From IMG/VR virus record IMGVR_UViG_3300020182_000042, positions 1 through 56,440 of that record: a stretch of 56,440 bases of DNA. One strand, 5' to 3'. Source of the DNA: a virus. The translations under genes and the position numbers were made by a program. The notes under the pieces were generated by a model that made no database searches, was not told the origin of the DNA, and worked only from the letters and a program-made list of their open reading frames with translations. This document shows positions 32,760-40,950 of the stretch, piece by piece (the stretch's first letter is position 1; the number at the start of each line of letters is the position of its first letter).

Positions 32760-32871
32760 ATCAAGCACTTACAACTACAAAAAACCCCCTTTAAAATCAA
32801 GTACTTACAGCTTGACATATCTGCCCTTTTTGCTATAATAAACGAGTACATTAAATAAAGAGAGCAGAAAA
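32760..32871 (+). promoter_or_regulatory. Duplicated early promoter module, copy B
   Basis: Second copy of the 112-bp module: ACTTACARC elements at 32767 and 32803, TTGACA at 32812, TATAAT at 32834, then the same leader. Identical to copy A over the last 75 bp or so. Confidence 0.9.
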
Positions 32872-33134
32872 TGATCGAATTTATATCACTCCATGAAGGT
32901 CTTCTAGAGTTGTATCGCAGTGGTGACAAAGATTACGAGTTTGTCGCTGCTGGACGTGACGCTCAAACTCTTGCAGACATTGTTATCCGCAACGGTGGAA
33001 TGGCAACGCAGGTAATGTGTTCCAGTACATTCATTGAAGCTAGTGCTGGTTGTCTAGAAAGTGTATTTGAAGCAGGCTTCCGTTCCGCAGAAGAAATTAA
33101 TCAGCTTTGGTCTAAAATTTGCAAGTTAGTTTAA
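32871..33134 (+). CDS. Early protein of unknown function
   Basis: Product of 87 residues, first behind promoter module B. Acidic, mixed alpha/beta, two Cys. Not recognised. Not similar by eye to the first gene behind module A, so the promoter was duplicated without its gene. Confidence 0.6.
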   Translation: MIEFISLHEGLLELYRSGDKDYEFVAAGRDAQTLADIVIRNGGMATQVMCSSTFIEASAGCLESVFEAGFRSAEEINQLWSKICKLV

Positions 33135-33146
33135 GGAGGTAGCGTA

Positions 33147-33524
33147 ATGTCTTACTTAATCCACCAGTTTCATCTCAGTAACGCAGCAATGGACCACTTG
33201 AATTCAGTTGGTTGGGATGGCGACTTCGGTGACTTCCCTGAGATTGCAATCCAGCGCGATGTCAAGTTCAGGGAAGGATCTAAGCACTATGAATCTTGGA
33301 TGGAAGATCACTTCCAATCAGTTGCTCGTGTGACGGGTGTTGATACCCTTGAAGACGTGTTTCATACTGGTAACGGTTACGGCCCTGAAGGTTCTTGTAT
33401 TCAGAAATTCACAAGAATGCATTCAGTCTCTGTCGGTGACATCATCGTCAACGAGAAATGTGGTACTGCTTGGATGTGTGAAAGTGAAGGTTGGTCTAAC
33501 ATTGATTTTGGGAGAGAGTTCTAA
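33147..33524 (+). CDS. Conserved-type small phage protein
   Basis: Product of 125 residues with an AAGGAGGTA ribosome site. The C-terminal part, MHSVSVGDIIVNEKCGTAWMCESEGWSNI, matches a motif common in phage and plasmid hypothetical proteins (hSvSvGDhh...G..ahhCe..GW). No catalytic residues evident. Function unknown. Confidence 0.6.
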   Translation: MSYLIHQFHLSNAAMDHLNSVGWDGDFGDFPEIAIQRDVKFREGSKHYESWMEDHFQSVARVTGVDTLEDVFHTGNGYGPEGSCIQKFTRMHSVSVGDIIVNEKCGTAWMCESEGWSNIDFGREF

Positions 33525-33865
33525 TGGCTCCTAAGAAAGGAGAAGAGCGTTATCAGTTTCCTAACCCAGACTCTGAGATAGGTGAGCTAATTAAGCGCCG
33601 TCGATTGCAGATGTTAGTTCACAGTTGTCTGTACTATTGTTTAGATGAAAACATCTGGACTGATCACAAATTTGATGCTGCTGCCAAAGAGCTCGCCAGT
33701 TTGCTAAAAGAACATCCAGATGCATACAGCGATCGTTTCGATGAGTACTTTGTGGATTGGGATGGTAGCACTGGATTTAACTTGCCACACAGAGATAGTT
33801 GGGTATTAAGTGCAGCACAGAATTTATTAAACCCGCACCAGGAGGCAAAAATAGATGAAAGGTAA
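33524..33865 (+). CDS. Protein with LigA Ia-like helical segment (tentative)
   Basis: Product of 113 residues. LIKRRRLQMLVHSCLYYCLDENIWTDHKFDAAAKELASLLKEHPD resembles the YY..d.p.isD.eyD.l...L..le..hPe pattern of the NMN-binding Ia domain of NAD-dependent DNA ligases, but no adenylation domain is present. Small proteins with this segment occur in phages. Function unproven. Confidence 0.5.
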   Translation: MAPKKGEERYQFPNPDSEIGELIKRRRLQMLVHSCLYYCLDENIWTDHKFDAAAKELASLLKEHPDAYSDRFDEYFVDWDGSTGFNLPHRDSWVLSAAQNLLNPHQEAKIDER

Positions 33866-34424
33866 ACATTTGGGCGGCCATTTCGGATTTACACATATTG
33901 ATCAAGGTGCAATAGACTACGCTATCGATAAGTTCGACGTTAAATCAATGCTTGATGTAGGTTGTGGACCTGGTGGTATGGTAATGGCTGCTATTCGTAG
34001 TGGTATTAAAGCTCACGGTATTGATGGTGATGATAAAGCGCAAGAGCAATGGCAAATCGCAGAAAATTTTACAATGTGGGATTTTCAAGAAGGACCTGCT
34101 CCAGTCGAAAATACGTATGACCTTTGTTGGTCAGTAGAATTTGTAGAGCACGTCTACGAGCAATACATTCCAAATTACGTGCAAGCATTTCAGAAGTGCA
34201 AAATGTTATTCATGACACACGCAACTCCTGGTCAAGGTGGTCACCACCACGTCAACGAACAACATGAACCATATTGGCTTGATCAAATGCAAAAGTATGG
34301 TTTCCGTTTTGATCGAGAATCAACAAACGAGTTACGTGAAAGAACCACAATGAACCTCGGTAAGAGTGTTATTTGGGCACCATACGTTAAACTCACAGGA
34401 TTGGTATTCCATAACGAGAATTAA
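33855..34424 (+). CDS. Class I SAM-dependent methyltransferase
   Basis: Product of 189 residues. MLDVGCGPGGMV (near 33-44) is motif I, GIDGDDKAQEQW the acidic post-I loop, WSVEFVEHV the motif II region. Gene order gives no substrate; sugar or small-molecule methylation is as likely as DNA. His-rich loop GGHHHVNEQHE near 128-138 is noteworthy. Overlaps the previous gene by 11 bp, with AGGAGG upstream. Confidence 0.8.
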   Translation: MKGKHLGGHFGFTHIDQGAIDYAIDKFDVKSMLDVGCGPGGMVMAAIRSGIKAHGIDGDDKAQEQWQIAENFTMWDFQEGPAPVENTYDLCWSVEFVEHVYEQYIPNYVQAFQKCKMLFMTHATPGQGGHHHVNEQHEPYWLDQMQKYGFRFDRESTNELRERTTMNLGKSVIWAPYVKLTGLVFHNEN

Positions 34425-34436
34425 GGAAAATTGTAA

Positions 34437-34667
34437 ATGACTAAGAAAGAAAATATAGTTTATGCAAGGTTAGACACGGGATACAAAGATTTTGTTTTCC
34501 CTATTGCACTGCTGGAAAAAATTATTGCTGAAGGATTCCTTGTCCGAAGTGAATATCAGGATGGTGAGGACGTATTAACTGAAGTCCATCCAATTAAGAA
34601 GTTTAGTGTTATTAATCAGGATGAGGTTGATGCTGCTAAAGTTCAAATGGTTTTGTCAGGGGATTAA
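34437..34667 (+). CDS. Small early protein of unknown function
   Basis: Product of 76 residues, mixed charge, no motif. AAGGAAA ribosome site. Not recognised. Confidence 0.55.
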   Translation: MTKKENIVYARLDTGYKDFVFPIALLEKIIAEGFLVRSEYQDGEDVLTEVHPIKKFSVINQDEVDAAKVQMVLSGD

Positions 34668-34668
34668 A

Positions 34669-34971
34669 ATGATAGATGTATTGCAAGAAATTACTGTATG
34701 GGATGACCCTATTCCTAATCATATCTATCATGTGAATGGATCAGGCAAGTTGGTTGCATTTGATAACGGCACTGGTTTAAAGACATTTAACCGTCCTTTG
34801 CAATTTGATAAAGCTCGTCGCAAGTTTAAGAAGTTGGAACAGTTTGACGAGAAGTTACCTGCAGATGCTATTACTGTGCAAGGCAGCAATGGCAAAGTGT
34901 ATACTATTGTAGACGGGAAGTGTAGCTGTCCTGGATTCACATTCCGTGGATCTTGTAAACACGTTAAATAA
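34669..34971 (+). CDS. Small SWIM-type zinc-finger protein
   Basis: Product of 100 residues from ATG 34669. The C-terminus KCSCPGFTFRGSCKHVK has the C-x-C-x(n)-C-x-H spacing of the SWIM zinc finger, used for protein or nucleic-acid binding. The N-terminal 80 residues are beta-rich. Start chosen just after the previous stop; an in-frame ATG at 34606 would overlap heavily. Confidence 0.65.
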   Translation: MIDVLQEITVWDDPIPNHIYHVNGSGKLVAFDNGTGLKTFNRPLQFDKARRKFKKLEQFDEKLPADAITVQGSNGKVYTIVDGKCSCPGFTFRGSCKHVK

Positions 34972-34974
34972 ATA
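34967..34974 (+). promoter_or_regulatory. Late-like promoter AATAAATA adjoining a start codon
   Basis: AATAAATA, five bases, ATG at 34980. The element overlaps the stop of the preceding gene. Confidence 0.55.
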
Positions 34975-34979
34975 GTTGC

Positions 34980-35834
34980 ATGGACTACAAGTTTTGGGTC
35001 AATGACTTTGACCGAGTAAAAGATCACAGAAAAAAATTTCAAAATGTTGCAGAAATATTTAAATATCCTGTGAGTTTTTGGTATAGTAGACCTTCTAAGA
35101 ATTTACGCTATAGCATTGAACGATTGTTAGCGAGAGCACATCCTGGTTTACCTGTGATTGTAATTTATAACTTACCAGATAGAGATATCGGGCAATATAG
35201 CGCCGGCGGCGCAAAAACCATGGAAGACTATATTCTTTTTGTAAATGAAATAAGTTTAGGTATAGGTAGTAGGGAACCTATTGTTATATTTGAACCAGAT
35301 GCATTGCCACATTGTAACGAAATGAGCGAGGGAGAAAAAAAAGAACGTATGGTAGCGATGGCTACTGCTATTGGTGTTATATCAGATACGTGTAATGCAA
35401 AAATTTATTTAGACATAGGTAATAGTTTATGGCTAGATCCCGAGGCAGCAGGAAATTTAATTAACAGCGTAATGGACTTAAATCCAATAGATACTAATGT
35501 AAGAGGATTTAGTGTTAATGTAAGTAACTACAGGACAACAGAAGAAAGTATGGAATGGGCACTAGAAGTAGGGAGATGCACCAAGTTTAACCATTTTGTT
35601 ATAGATACAAGTAGAAATGGTCGCGGACCGTTTGGCCAAGACTGGTGTAATCCTCCAGGAAGGGGTTTAGGTACTCCTCCAACTACTAACACTGGACATG
35701 ATCTTTGTGACGCTTTTCTTTGGATTAAAATACCAGGCGAGTCAGATGGTCAGTGTAATGGTGGCCCTAGAGCTGGAAAATTTTGGCCTGAGTATGCAAA
35801 TACTCTTGTTGAAAATACCTATTGGATCAACTAA
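34980..35834 (+). CDS. Glycoside hydrolase family 6 (cellulase-type)
   Basis: Product of 284 residues, a whole GH6 catalytic domain without signal peptide or binding module. Family landmarks in order: VIYNLPDRD (61-69, Asp69 equals the GH6 catalytic acid), VIFEPDALP (102-110, Asp107 equals the pKa-modulating Asp), VNVSNYR (179-185), VIDTSRNGRGP (207-217), WCNPPGRGLG (222-231) and FLWIKIPGESDG (246-257, Asp256 the third active-site Asp). GH6 enzymes cleave beta-1,4-glucan with inversion. Likely leaderless late mRNA; the end overlaps by 8 bp the end of the convergent minus-strand block. Could be a virion depolymerase or a lysis aid against host cellulose or related polysaccharide. Confidence 0.9.
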   Translation: MDYKFWVNDFDRVKDHRKKFQNVAEIFKYPVSFWYSRPSKNLRYSIERLLARAHPGLPVIVIYNLPDRDIGQYSAGGAKTMEDYILFVNEISLGIGSREPIVIFEPDALPHCNEMSEGEKKERMVAMATAIGVISDTCNAKIYLDIGNSLWLDPEAAGNLINSVMDLNPIDTNVRGFSVNVSNYRTTEESMEWALEVGRCTKFNHFVIDTSRNGRGPFGQDWCNPPGRGLGTPPTTNTGHDLCDAFLWIKIPGESDGQCNGGPRAGKFWPEYANTLVENTYWIN

Positions 35835-36204
35835 CGCCTGATGGGTCTGAACTATCAGCAGCATCATCTGATACCATTGTTTCTTGCTCAGGGGCATTAA
35901 CTTCTGAATCTAAATAGTCACGAGCAGCACCAATGTAGTCTGCTGCCTTTACAATTTTAGCTTGCCACCAGTGTGGGAAATCACCGTTATCGATATCGCC
36001 TAACATCTTGTAAAGTTCCACACACTGTGATCCCATAATGAACAACTGCTTACGCATCATGTCTGCTTCGTTATCAATATGACCTACTGCAACTTTATCT
36101 ACAGATCCTTCGCCTTCGTTAACATCTACCTCTGACAGTAATGTCGTAGAACGTGGTTGTTCTACAATGCCTGCTAATTGTTGTAAGCGTTCTATTTCGT
36201 TCAT
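35827..36204 (-). CDS. Head-associated protein with LAGI leader
   Basis: Product of 125 residues, MNEIERLQQLAGIVEQP..., with the L-x-x-L-A-G-I leader and I-x-E found again at an internal start of the next gene. Acidic, with a middle helical segment (KQLFIMGSQCVELYKMLGDI) and Trp pair. Last gene of the minus-strand late block. Function unknown; small head or core protein by leader and context. Confidence 0.65.
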   Translation of the reverse strand: MNEIERLQQLAGIVEQPRSTTLLSEVDVNEGEGSVDKVAVGHIDNEADMMRKQLFIMGSQCVELYKMLGDIDNGDFPHWWQAKIVKAADYIGAARDYLDSEVNAPEQETMVSDDAADSSDPSGVS

Positions 36205-36205
36205 G

Positions 36206-37552
36206 TTATAATCCTGCTAGTGCTCTTAATTCAGCCATTGCAGCAGCATAAGCATTATCAGTAGTTTCCTCAATAGCTTCTTCTACTTCTTCTTCTGAAT
36301 CATCTTCGTCTTCGTCAGCTTTCTTGCCATTCTTTTTGTCTAAGTAATCTTTTAAACCTTTAGGCATTTCGCCTTCTTCAACAGCTTCTGTTTTGCCCAT
36401 TCCGCCACAGTGTTCGCAATCTGGACCACAGCCACAACCTTCAGCAGTTATTTCATTACCGCAACAAGAGCAGGTGCCGCCTTCGCCTTCTTGTACACCA
36501 TAGTCGTCTCTGATGTTAGAAAGATCTAACCCTTCTTCTTCTACTTCATCTTCATCTTCTACTGGCGGAACATACTCTGTTTTTCTGCCTTTAACACGAT
36601 CATCTACTGGATCAGCTCTCTCGCCTTTGTTATATGCGGCTACTGTTGCAGTAACAGCATTGCTTAATGCTGCTGGCTCTGCTCTAGACTTTTTAATGAA
36701 ACCTACTAAATCTTCTTGGGACGAGATCTCGCCAGTAGCAAGTCTATCGCCTAATTGTGCCATTGCATTGGAAACAGCATCGTCCTGTTGCCCCATAGCC
36801 ATGTCCATCATAAGACGTCCTATTCCTGCTAATTTCTTTGCTGTATCGTCCAAGTCATGCTGTGGTTTAAATTCAACAGGAGCACCTTCTTGTACTTCAG
36901 GCTCCAGTCCAGCTAGTTGACGTAATGTTTGCATATCCATTGTAGATTCCTCTAAACTATCTTCTTTATTGTATTTATCTTCTTGTGCAGGTTTTGGGTG
37001 ATGTGGAAGCAAGTATTCTGCAACAACATCAAAAAAGTCTTTACCTTGTATTTTAAAGTCTGCAGGTACTCCGGCAGCCCTTTCAAACGCATCTCTATCA
37101 TCTGCTAGCACAGCGTTTCGTACATCTGTAGCTGAACTGAGACGTGGAGTTGGTTTCTGAGTAATAGATTCAAAATCGTAATATCCATGTTTGCCTTCCT
37201 CACCATTATACTTTTCCAGTGTTTTGGTTAACCAATCTTCGTCTGTGTATACTGTGAGATTTACTTTGCCGTGTTGTGCAAACACTTTAGTAGCAAGGGT
37301 AAACAAGTTTGTTTCTGGCACTATGTGGCTACCTACTTCTGGCCATAGTGCCTCCATGGCTGCAATTTTGATATCGTATGGCAGCGGATCTTTCTTACCC
37401 TGAGTACTTTGGTTAGTGCCTACGTACCAGTGGTCGTTTTCTGATGCCATTTCCCACGCAGCCTTGTGGCCACGATGAGGAGGATTGAAGCGACCGAACA
37501 TAACACCAACGGTATCTCCTGCTGCTTCTGTTAGATAATCTTTGAATTTCAT
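36206..37552 (-). CDS. HxGH nucleotidylyltransferase fused to acidic structural domain; internal start likely
   Basis: Product of 448 residues. It begins MKFKDYLTE then AAG, a targeting-type leader with L-x-E. Residues about 15-190 form a nucleotidylyltransferase: VMFGRFNPPHRGHKAAWE (HxGH-type HRGH), then ...SSATDVRNAV near 158 resembling the ISSTxIR motif of NMN/phosphopantetheine adenylyltransferases. Residues 205-448 are acidic, with a Cys-rich knot (CSCCGN...CGCGPDCEHCGG) and two LRxLAGL motifs. Met205 (36940) has its own GAGGAA ribosome site and upstream GATAAATA, so the second half is probably also made alone as a head protein. Confidence 0.75.
   Translation of the reverse strand: MKFKDYLTEAAGDTVGVMFGRFNPPHRGHKAAWEMASENDHWYVGTNQSTQGKKDPLPYDIKIAAMEALWPEVGSHIVPETNLFTLATKVFAQHGKVNLTVYTDEDWLTKTLEKYNGEEGKHGYYDFESITQKPTPRLSSATDVRNAVLADDRDAFERAAGVPADFKIQGKDFFDVVAEYLLPHHPKPAQEDKYNKEDSLEESTMDMQTLRQLAGLEPEVQEGAPVEFKPQHDLDDTAKKLAGIGRLMMDMAMGQQDDAVSNAMAQLGDRLATGEISSQEDLVGFIKKSRAEPAALSNAVTATVAAYNKGERADPVDDRVKGRKTEYVPPVEDEDEVEEEGLDLSNIRDDYGVQEGEGGTCSCCGNEITAEGCGCGPDCEHCGGMGKTEAVEEGEMPKGLKDYLDKKNGKKADEDEDDSEEEVEEAIEETTDNAYAAAMAELRALAGL
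36972..36979 (-). promoter_or_regulatory. Internal late promoter GATAAATAC, minus strand
   Basis: GATAAATAC inside the preceding feature, 31 nt before an in-frame ATG at 36940 that is served by AGAGGAA. Both signals are aligned for an internal protein. Confidence 0.55.
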
Positions 37553-37555
37553 ATA

Positions 37556-39787
37556 TTAGGTTCCGTCTATGTTAATCCAAGCACCTGCTTGATAACCCTG
37601 TAATTTACTGTCAGTGGTGTTATAAATCATATCACCATTTGCGGCTGTTAGTGAATTACGTGCTGTAGTGTCGATGTTAGGTAATCTAAAGGTGCCTCTA
37701 TATTGGCCTATTTGATTATATCCAGCTCCAGTGTTAATAGTTTTGACGCCATCTTTCCAGCTTGCTTCTGATAAATCTAGGAATGGCTGAGCATCAGGGT
37801 GCGATATAGTATCTCCACCCATAATATGAGATGTGCTTAGTACCGCATTCACGGACCCATATATTACTTTACCAGTTTGTTCTAAATTAAAACGTGCAGA
37901 AGCTCCATTAAATGTTAAACTACTTGGTATACGAATTTCACTATTTCTGGCAGAGATAGTGCCACTAACGGTTACATCAGAAGTAAACCTAATTAACGAA
38001 TTGTCCCACGAATTCACATCTCGCAATGAAATATTGCTGGCATTTTGATCAACCACAATTACCGATGAGATTGCTGCTAATTTCAGGGTGCCACTTGTTT
38101 CATCAACAGCGTAAATATCAATATCCGCCACTGAATTATCCCAAATGCCGATTTGCTTAGAACCAATAGGTTTAAAATCACAGTTATTTAATCGGAAAAA
38201 GCTATTAGTTATCCAAATGTCATCTTCGAAAATCGTTGGCCCAAACCCTTGACTATTATTAGCAGTTCTAATATGACAATCCGTTGCATCAAGCCTCCCA
38301 GCAAATTTTAGATCTTTTGTTGCGGGTTGAAACAGAGGTATCCCCCACAATTTAAGGTCAACGTCTATGACAGCATAACATTCTGCTATTGCAGGTGTTG
38401 GGTTTAACGCATTCTGATTGAGCAACAATATTTGATGATTTACATTCCATAGATCAAAACTATCGTAATTAGTGGTTGGATTGGGAATGTGGGTAACACT
38501 TTCTTCTAAGGCGATAACGTAAATCGCCTTACGTTGAGTGTTTCCATAACTAGGATCTATAGTACCAACTTCATCTATAGGATTTTCCATAATAAATTTA
38601 AACGCTTGATCTAAATAAGCAAATTCTTGGTCATAAGCCAAACCTGTATTCGACTGGCGATAATCTTGGATAGCTGATAATTTATTAACTGGATTACCGA
38701 CATATATGTAGTACTCATTAATCAGTGTATCATCTTGTACAGTTAAAGGAACTTTCCCAGCGTCAACAAAGATATTACCTGCAGTGCTACTAAAAACTTT
38801 AAGCGTAGCGTTTCCTGAATCAAAAAAGAATGATCCAGCTTGTGGTGGCAAAGATCCGCCAGCATCGTCATATGCAGTACCATATTGCATTCTAACATCA
38901 CCTACAGTTCCTGTAACACTTCCGCCGGGAACAATTGCAATACCATCGCTTTCGACCCTTGCCTGCGTATAATATAAATTTGTGTCTTCAGTAATACTGA
39001 GTGTAGATAATCCAACAACTGTAGCGCCTGTGGTTACTAAGTTACCCCTTACATATACATTATTCCAACCCTTAGTCTCATTACCTAAATTATATGTCGA
39101 GTCTGCAATAGGTACAATGTTTCCTGCCCAGTTTCCTTCGCCCAATGCTAACACACCCGAACTAGAAATAGCAGTTGTATTAAAAGTAATTGTATCAGTA
39201 GCTGCATTTGTAGCAATAGACATATTAGTACCAGCAACAAATGTTAATGTATCTGTTCCTGAATCAGCAACAACATTATTTTGTGTTGCTACTGCAATAC
39301 TGCTAAAACTATTTGTAGTATCTGATGAATCAAATGTAATTGATTTATCTATGTCATTGGTAGTAATAGTCATACCAGTTCCAGCTACAAAAGTAATCTC
39401 GTCACCGTCAGTATCTGGTGTTAAAGAAGTTTGTCCAGACACACTGAAATTATTAAATATATTTTGTGTGCCTACCCCAGATATGGTATTTCCGCCTGAT
39501 ATTGTTAGTTCACCAGATACTGCATTCCAGGATAATGTTTGATTATCTGATTCGTCAGATGCTTTAGCTACTTCTATCCAAATTGCTGCCCCTGTTGTAA
39601 CATCGTTTGCAAAATATACTTTAGCTGTAGCAACATCAAACCATAAAGAACCTATTTCATATCCAGAAATAGCATCTGCAGATGCTGTTGGTCCAGTTGT
39701 TGCACTGTAATTATTTTTCCGTATCCCGTTACTATTTAAAATTGTTCTAATACTTAAATTAGTAGCGCCGTCGTTAAATGTTGGCAT
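37556..39787 (-). CDS. Tail fibre protein
   Basis: Product of 743 residues. The N-terminus MPTFNDGATNLSIRTILN and repeated Thr/Ser/Asn-rich blocks (TFVAGTxMxIxTNxxTDTITF occurs at least three times around 130-200) indicate a trimeric beta fibre. The end, NIDTTARNSLTAANGDMIYNTTDSKLQGYQAGAWINIDGT, is a C-terminal head motif seen in many tail-fibre and short-fibre proteins. AGAGGAT ribosome site. Recognises the host surface. The repeat block suggests internal duplication. Confidence 0.85.
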   Translation of the reverse strand: MPTFNDGATNLSIRTILNSNGIRKNNYSATTGPTASADAISGYEIGSLWFDVATAKVYFANDVTTGAAIWIEVAKASDESDNQTLSWNAVSGELTISGGNTISGVGTQNIFNNFSVSGQTSLTPDTDGDEITFVAGTGMTITTNDIDKSITFDSSDTTNSFSSIAVATQNNVVADSGTDTLTFVAGTNMSIATNAATDTITFNTTAISSSGVLALGEGNWAGNIVPIADSTYNLGNETKGWNNVYVRGNLVTTGATVVGLSTLSITEDTNLYYTQARVESDGIAIVPGGSVTGTVGDVRMQYGTAYDDAGGSLPPQAGSFFFDSGNATLKVFSSTAGNIFVDAGKVPLTVQDDTLINEYYIYVGNPVNKLSAIQDYRQSNTGLAYDQEFAYLDQAFKFIMENPIDEVGTIDPSYGNTQRKAIYVIALEESVTHIPNPTTNYDSFDLWNVNHQILLLNQNALNPTPAIAECYAVIDVDLKLWGIPLFQPATKDLKFAGRLDATDCHIRTANNSQGFGPTIFEDDIWITNSFFRLNNCDFKPIGSKQIGIWDNSVADIDIYAVDETSGTLKLAAISSVIVVDQNASNISLRDVNSWDNSLIRFTSDVTVSGTISARNSEIRIPSSLTFNGASARFNLEQTGKVIYGSVNAVLSTSHIMGGDTISHPDAQPFLDLSEASWKDGVKTINTGAGYNQIGQYRGTFRLPNIDTTARNSLTAANGDMIYNTTDSKLQGYQAGAWINIDGT

Positions 39788-39801
39788 ATTTTATCCTCTG
39801 T

Positions 39802-40950
39802 TTATGGTGTCCACTTGTGCCTAGGAACAAATTTTACATTGCCTAGCTCTTTGCTACCATCTGCGTAACGAACATGACCTTCACCGTTGGTGTCCCAAAT
39901 CTCACCACGCTCGCCTTCTAATTGATCTATGATGCTGTTCTTAGCACCTTGTATATCTTTAACCAGTGTAAAGATTTCATCTATAACATTTCCGTTAGCC
40001 TGATCTAACTCTGCTATTTTTTCTTGTTTTGGTTCGCTGACTTTGCTAGTCTTTAACCAGTTATAAAAATGCTGACTACCTAGCTGATCTAGTTGTTTTG
40101 CTTTGGCTGTTTGGTTAACGTAACGATATAAGATTTCTTTAAGATCGCCTAAACCTTTCATACCTGCTAGGAAGCTGTCTATTCTGCCGCCGTGTGAACT
40201 AGCATACTGCTCTGCTTTGTCCAGTTTAGCAGTGTCAACCTTAACAGGTTTAGTGTTATATACTGGACCCAACACAATAACTTCAGGATTACTGTTGAAC
40301 ATTGTAAAATCACTTATTGGTTGCTGGGCTGCATCTGGTGCACCAAACTCTGGAAAACTGGCATGTCCTACTAACATTATATCCGCTTGGCTGATCTTTT
40401 TACCAAGCTCCGAATCTGCTCTTACATGATAGCATGTGTCACTTTTGGGATTTGGACAAAAGTTGTACACACCGTTCTCATCCAGTTTAGGACGTTCAAA
40501 GAACAATCCATCTGCATACACAAACCCCACAAAGTCACTGGGTGTTGCTTTATCTAATGCTGGATACCAACTAGCAAACTGTTTTGCAAATGCATCACGT
40601 TTGGCTTTCTCTTCTGGAGTGCCAGGCTTGCCGCTCTGATTTGCTATAAAATCTTCTAATTCTTCAGGGCTAGTAGTTTTGGCCCCTCTTAACCAGCCAT
40701 TATGACCAGTTAACACAAGAGGGCCACCTTTTTGCTCTCTACCCCAGTATACTTGTGGAGCACCGTCCCACTTCATACGTATACTTTCTGCTCCTTGTTG
40801 CGTGGCTAATTCACGCAAATGTGCTAATGCTTCTTGCACACCTTTGGTACCATAAAAGAATACCAAGTCCTCTAAATGATTAAAGGCCCTACCTAATTTT
40901 TTTAGTTCGAATAAGCGTCTGGTTTCACTTATAAATTCGTTAGCTCTCAT
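39802..40950 (-). CDS. Head-associated protein with KxDG motif (covalent nucleotidyltransferase-like)
   Basis: Product of 382 residues starting MRANEFISE then TRR, a targeting-type leader. IRMKWDGAPQVYWGRE near 58-73 contains K-W-D-G, the spacing of the lysine-adenylation motif of ATP-dependent ligases, and DFVGFVYADGLFFERP near 145-160 could be the motif III-like strand. I associate this with a marine-phage family (DUF6267-like). Adenylation activity is not demonstrated. Directly follows the preceding minus gene without a gap. Possible packaged nucleic-acid ligase or a degenerate relative. Confidence 0.6.
   Translation of the reverse strand: MRANEFISETRRLFELKKLGRAFNHLEDLVFFYGTKGVQEALAHLRELATQQGAESIRMKWDGAPQVYWGREQKGGPLVLTGHNGWLRGAKTTSPEELEDFIANQSGKPGTPEEKAKRDAFAKQFASWYPALDKATPSDFVGFVYADGLFFERPKLDENGVYNFCPNPKSDTCYHVRADSELGKKISQADIMLVGHASFPEFGAPDAAQQPISDFTMFNSNPEVIVLGPVYNTKPVKVDTAKLDKAEQYASSHGGRIDSFLAGMKGLGDLKEILYRYVNQTAKAKQLDQLGSQHFYNWLKTSKVSEPKQEKIAELDQANGNVIDEIFTLVKDIQGAKNSIIDQLEGERGEIWDTNGEGHVRYADGSKELGNVKFVPRHKWTP

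Noticed and set aside
38982-39542. Open frame of 186 codons on the plus strand inside the tail fibre region
   Set aside because: Antisense shadow of the fibre gene's Thr/Val-rich repeats; no start signal and no recognisable protein features.
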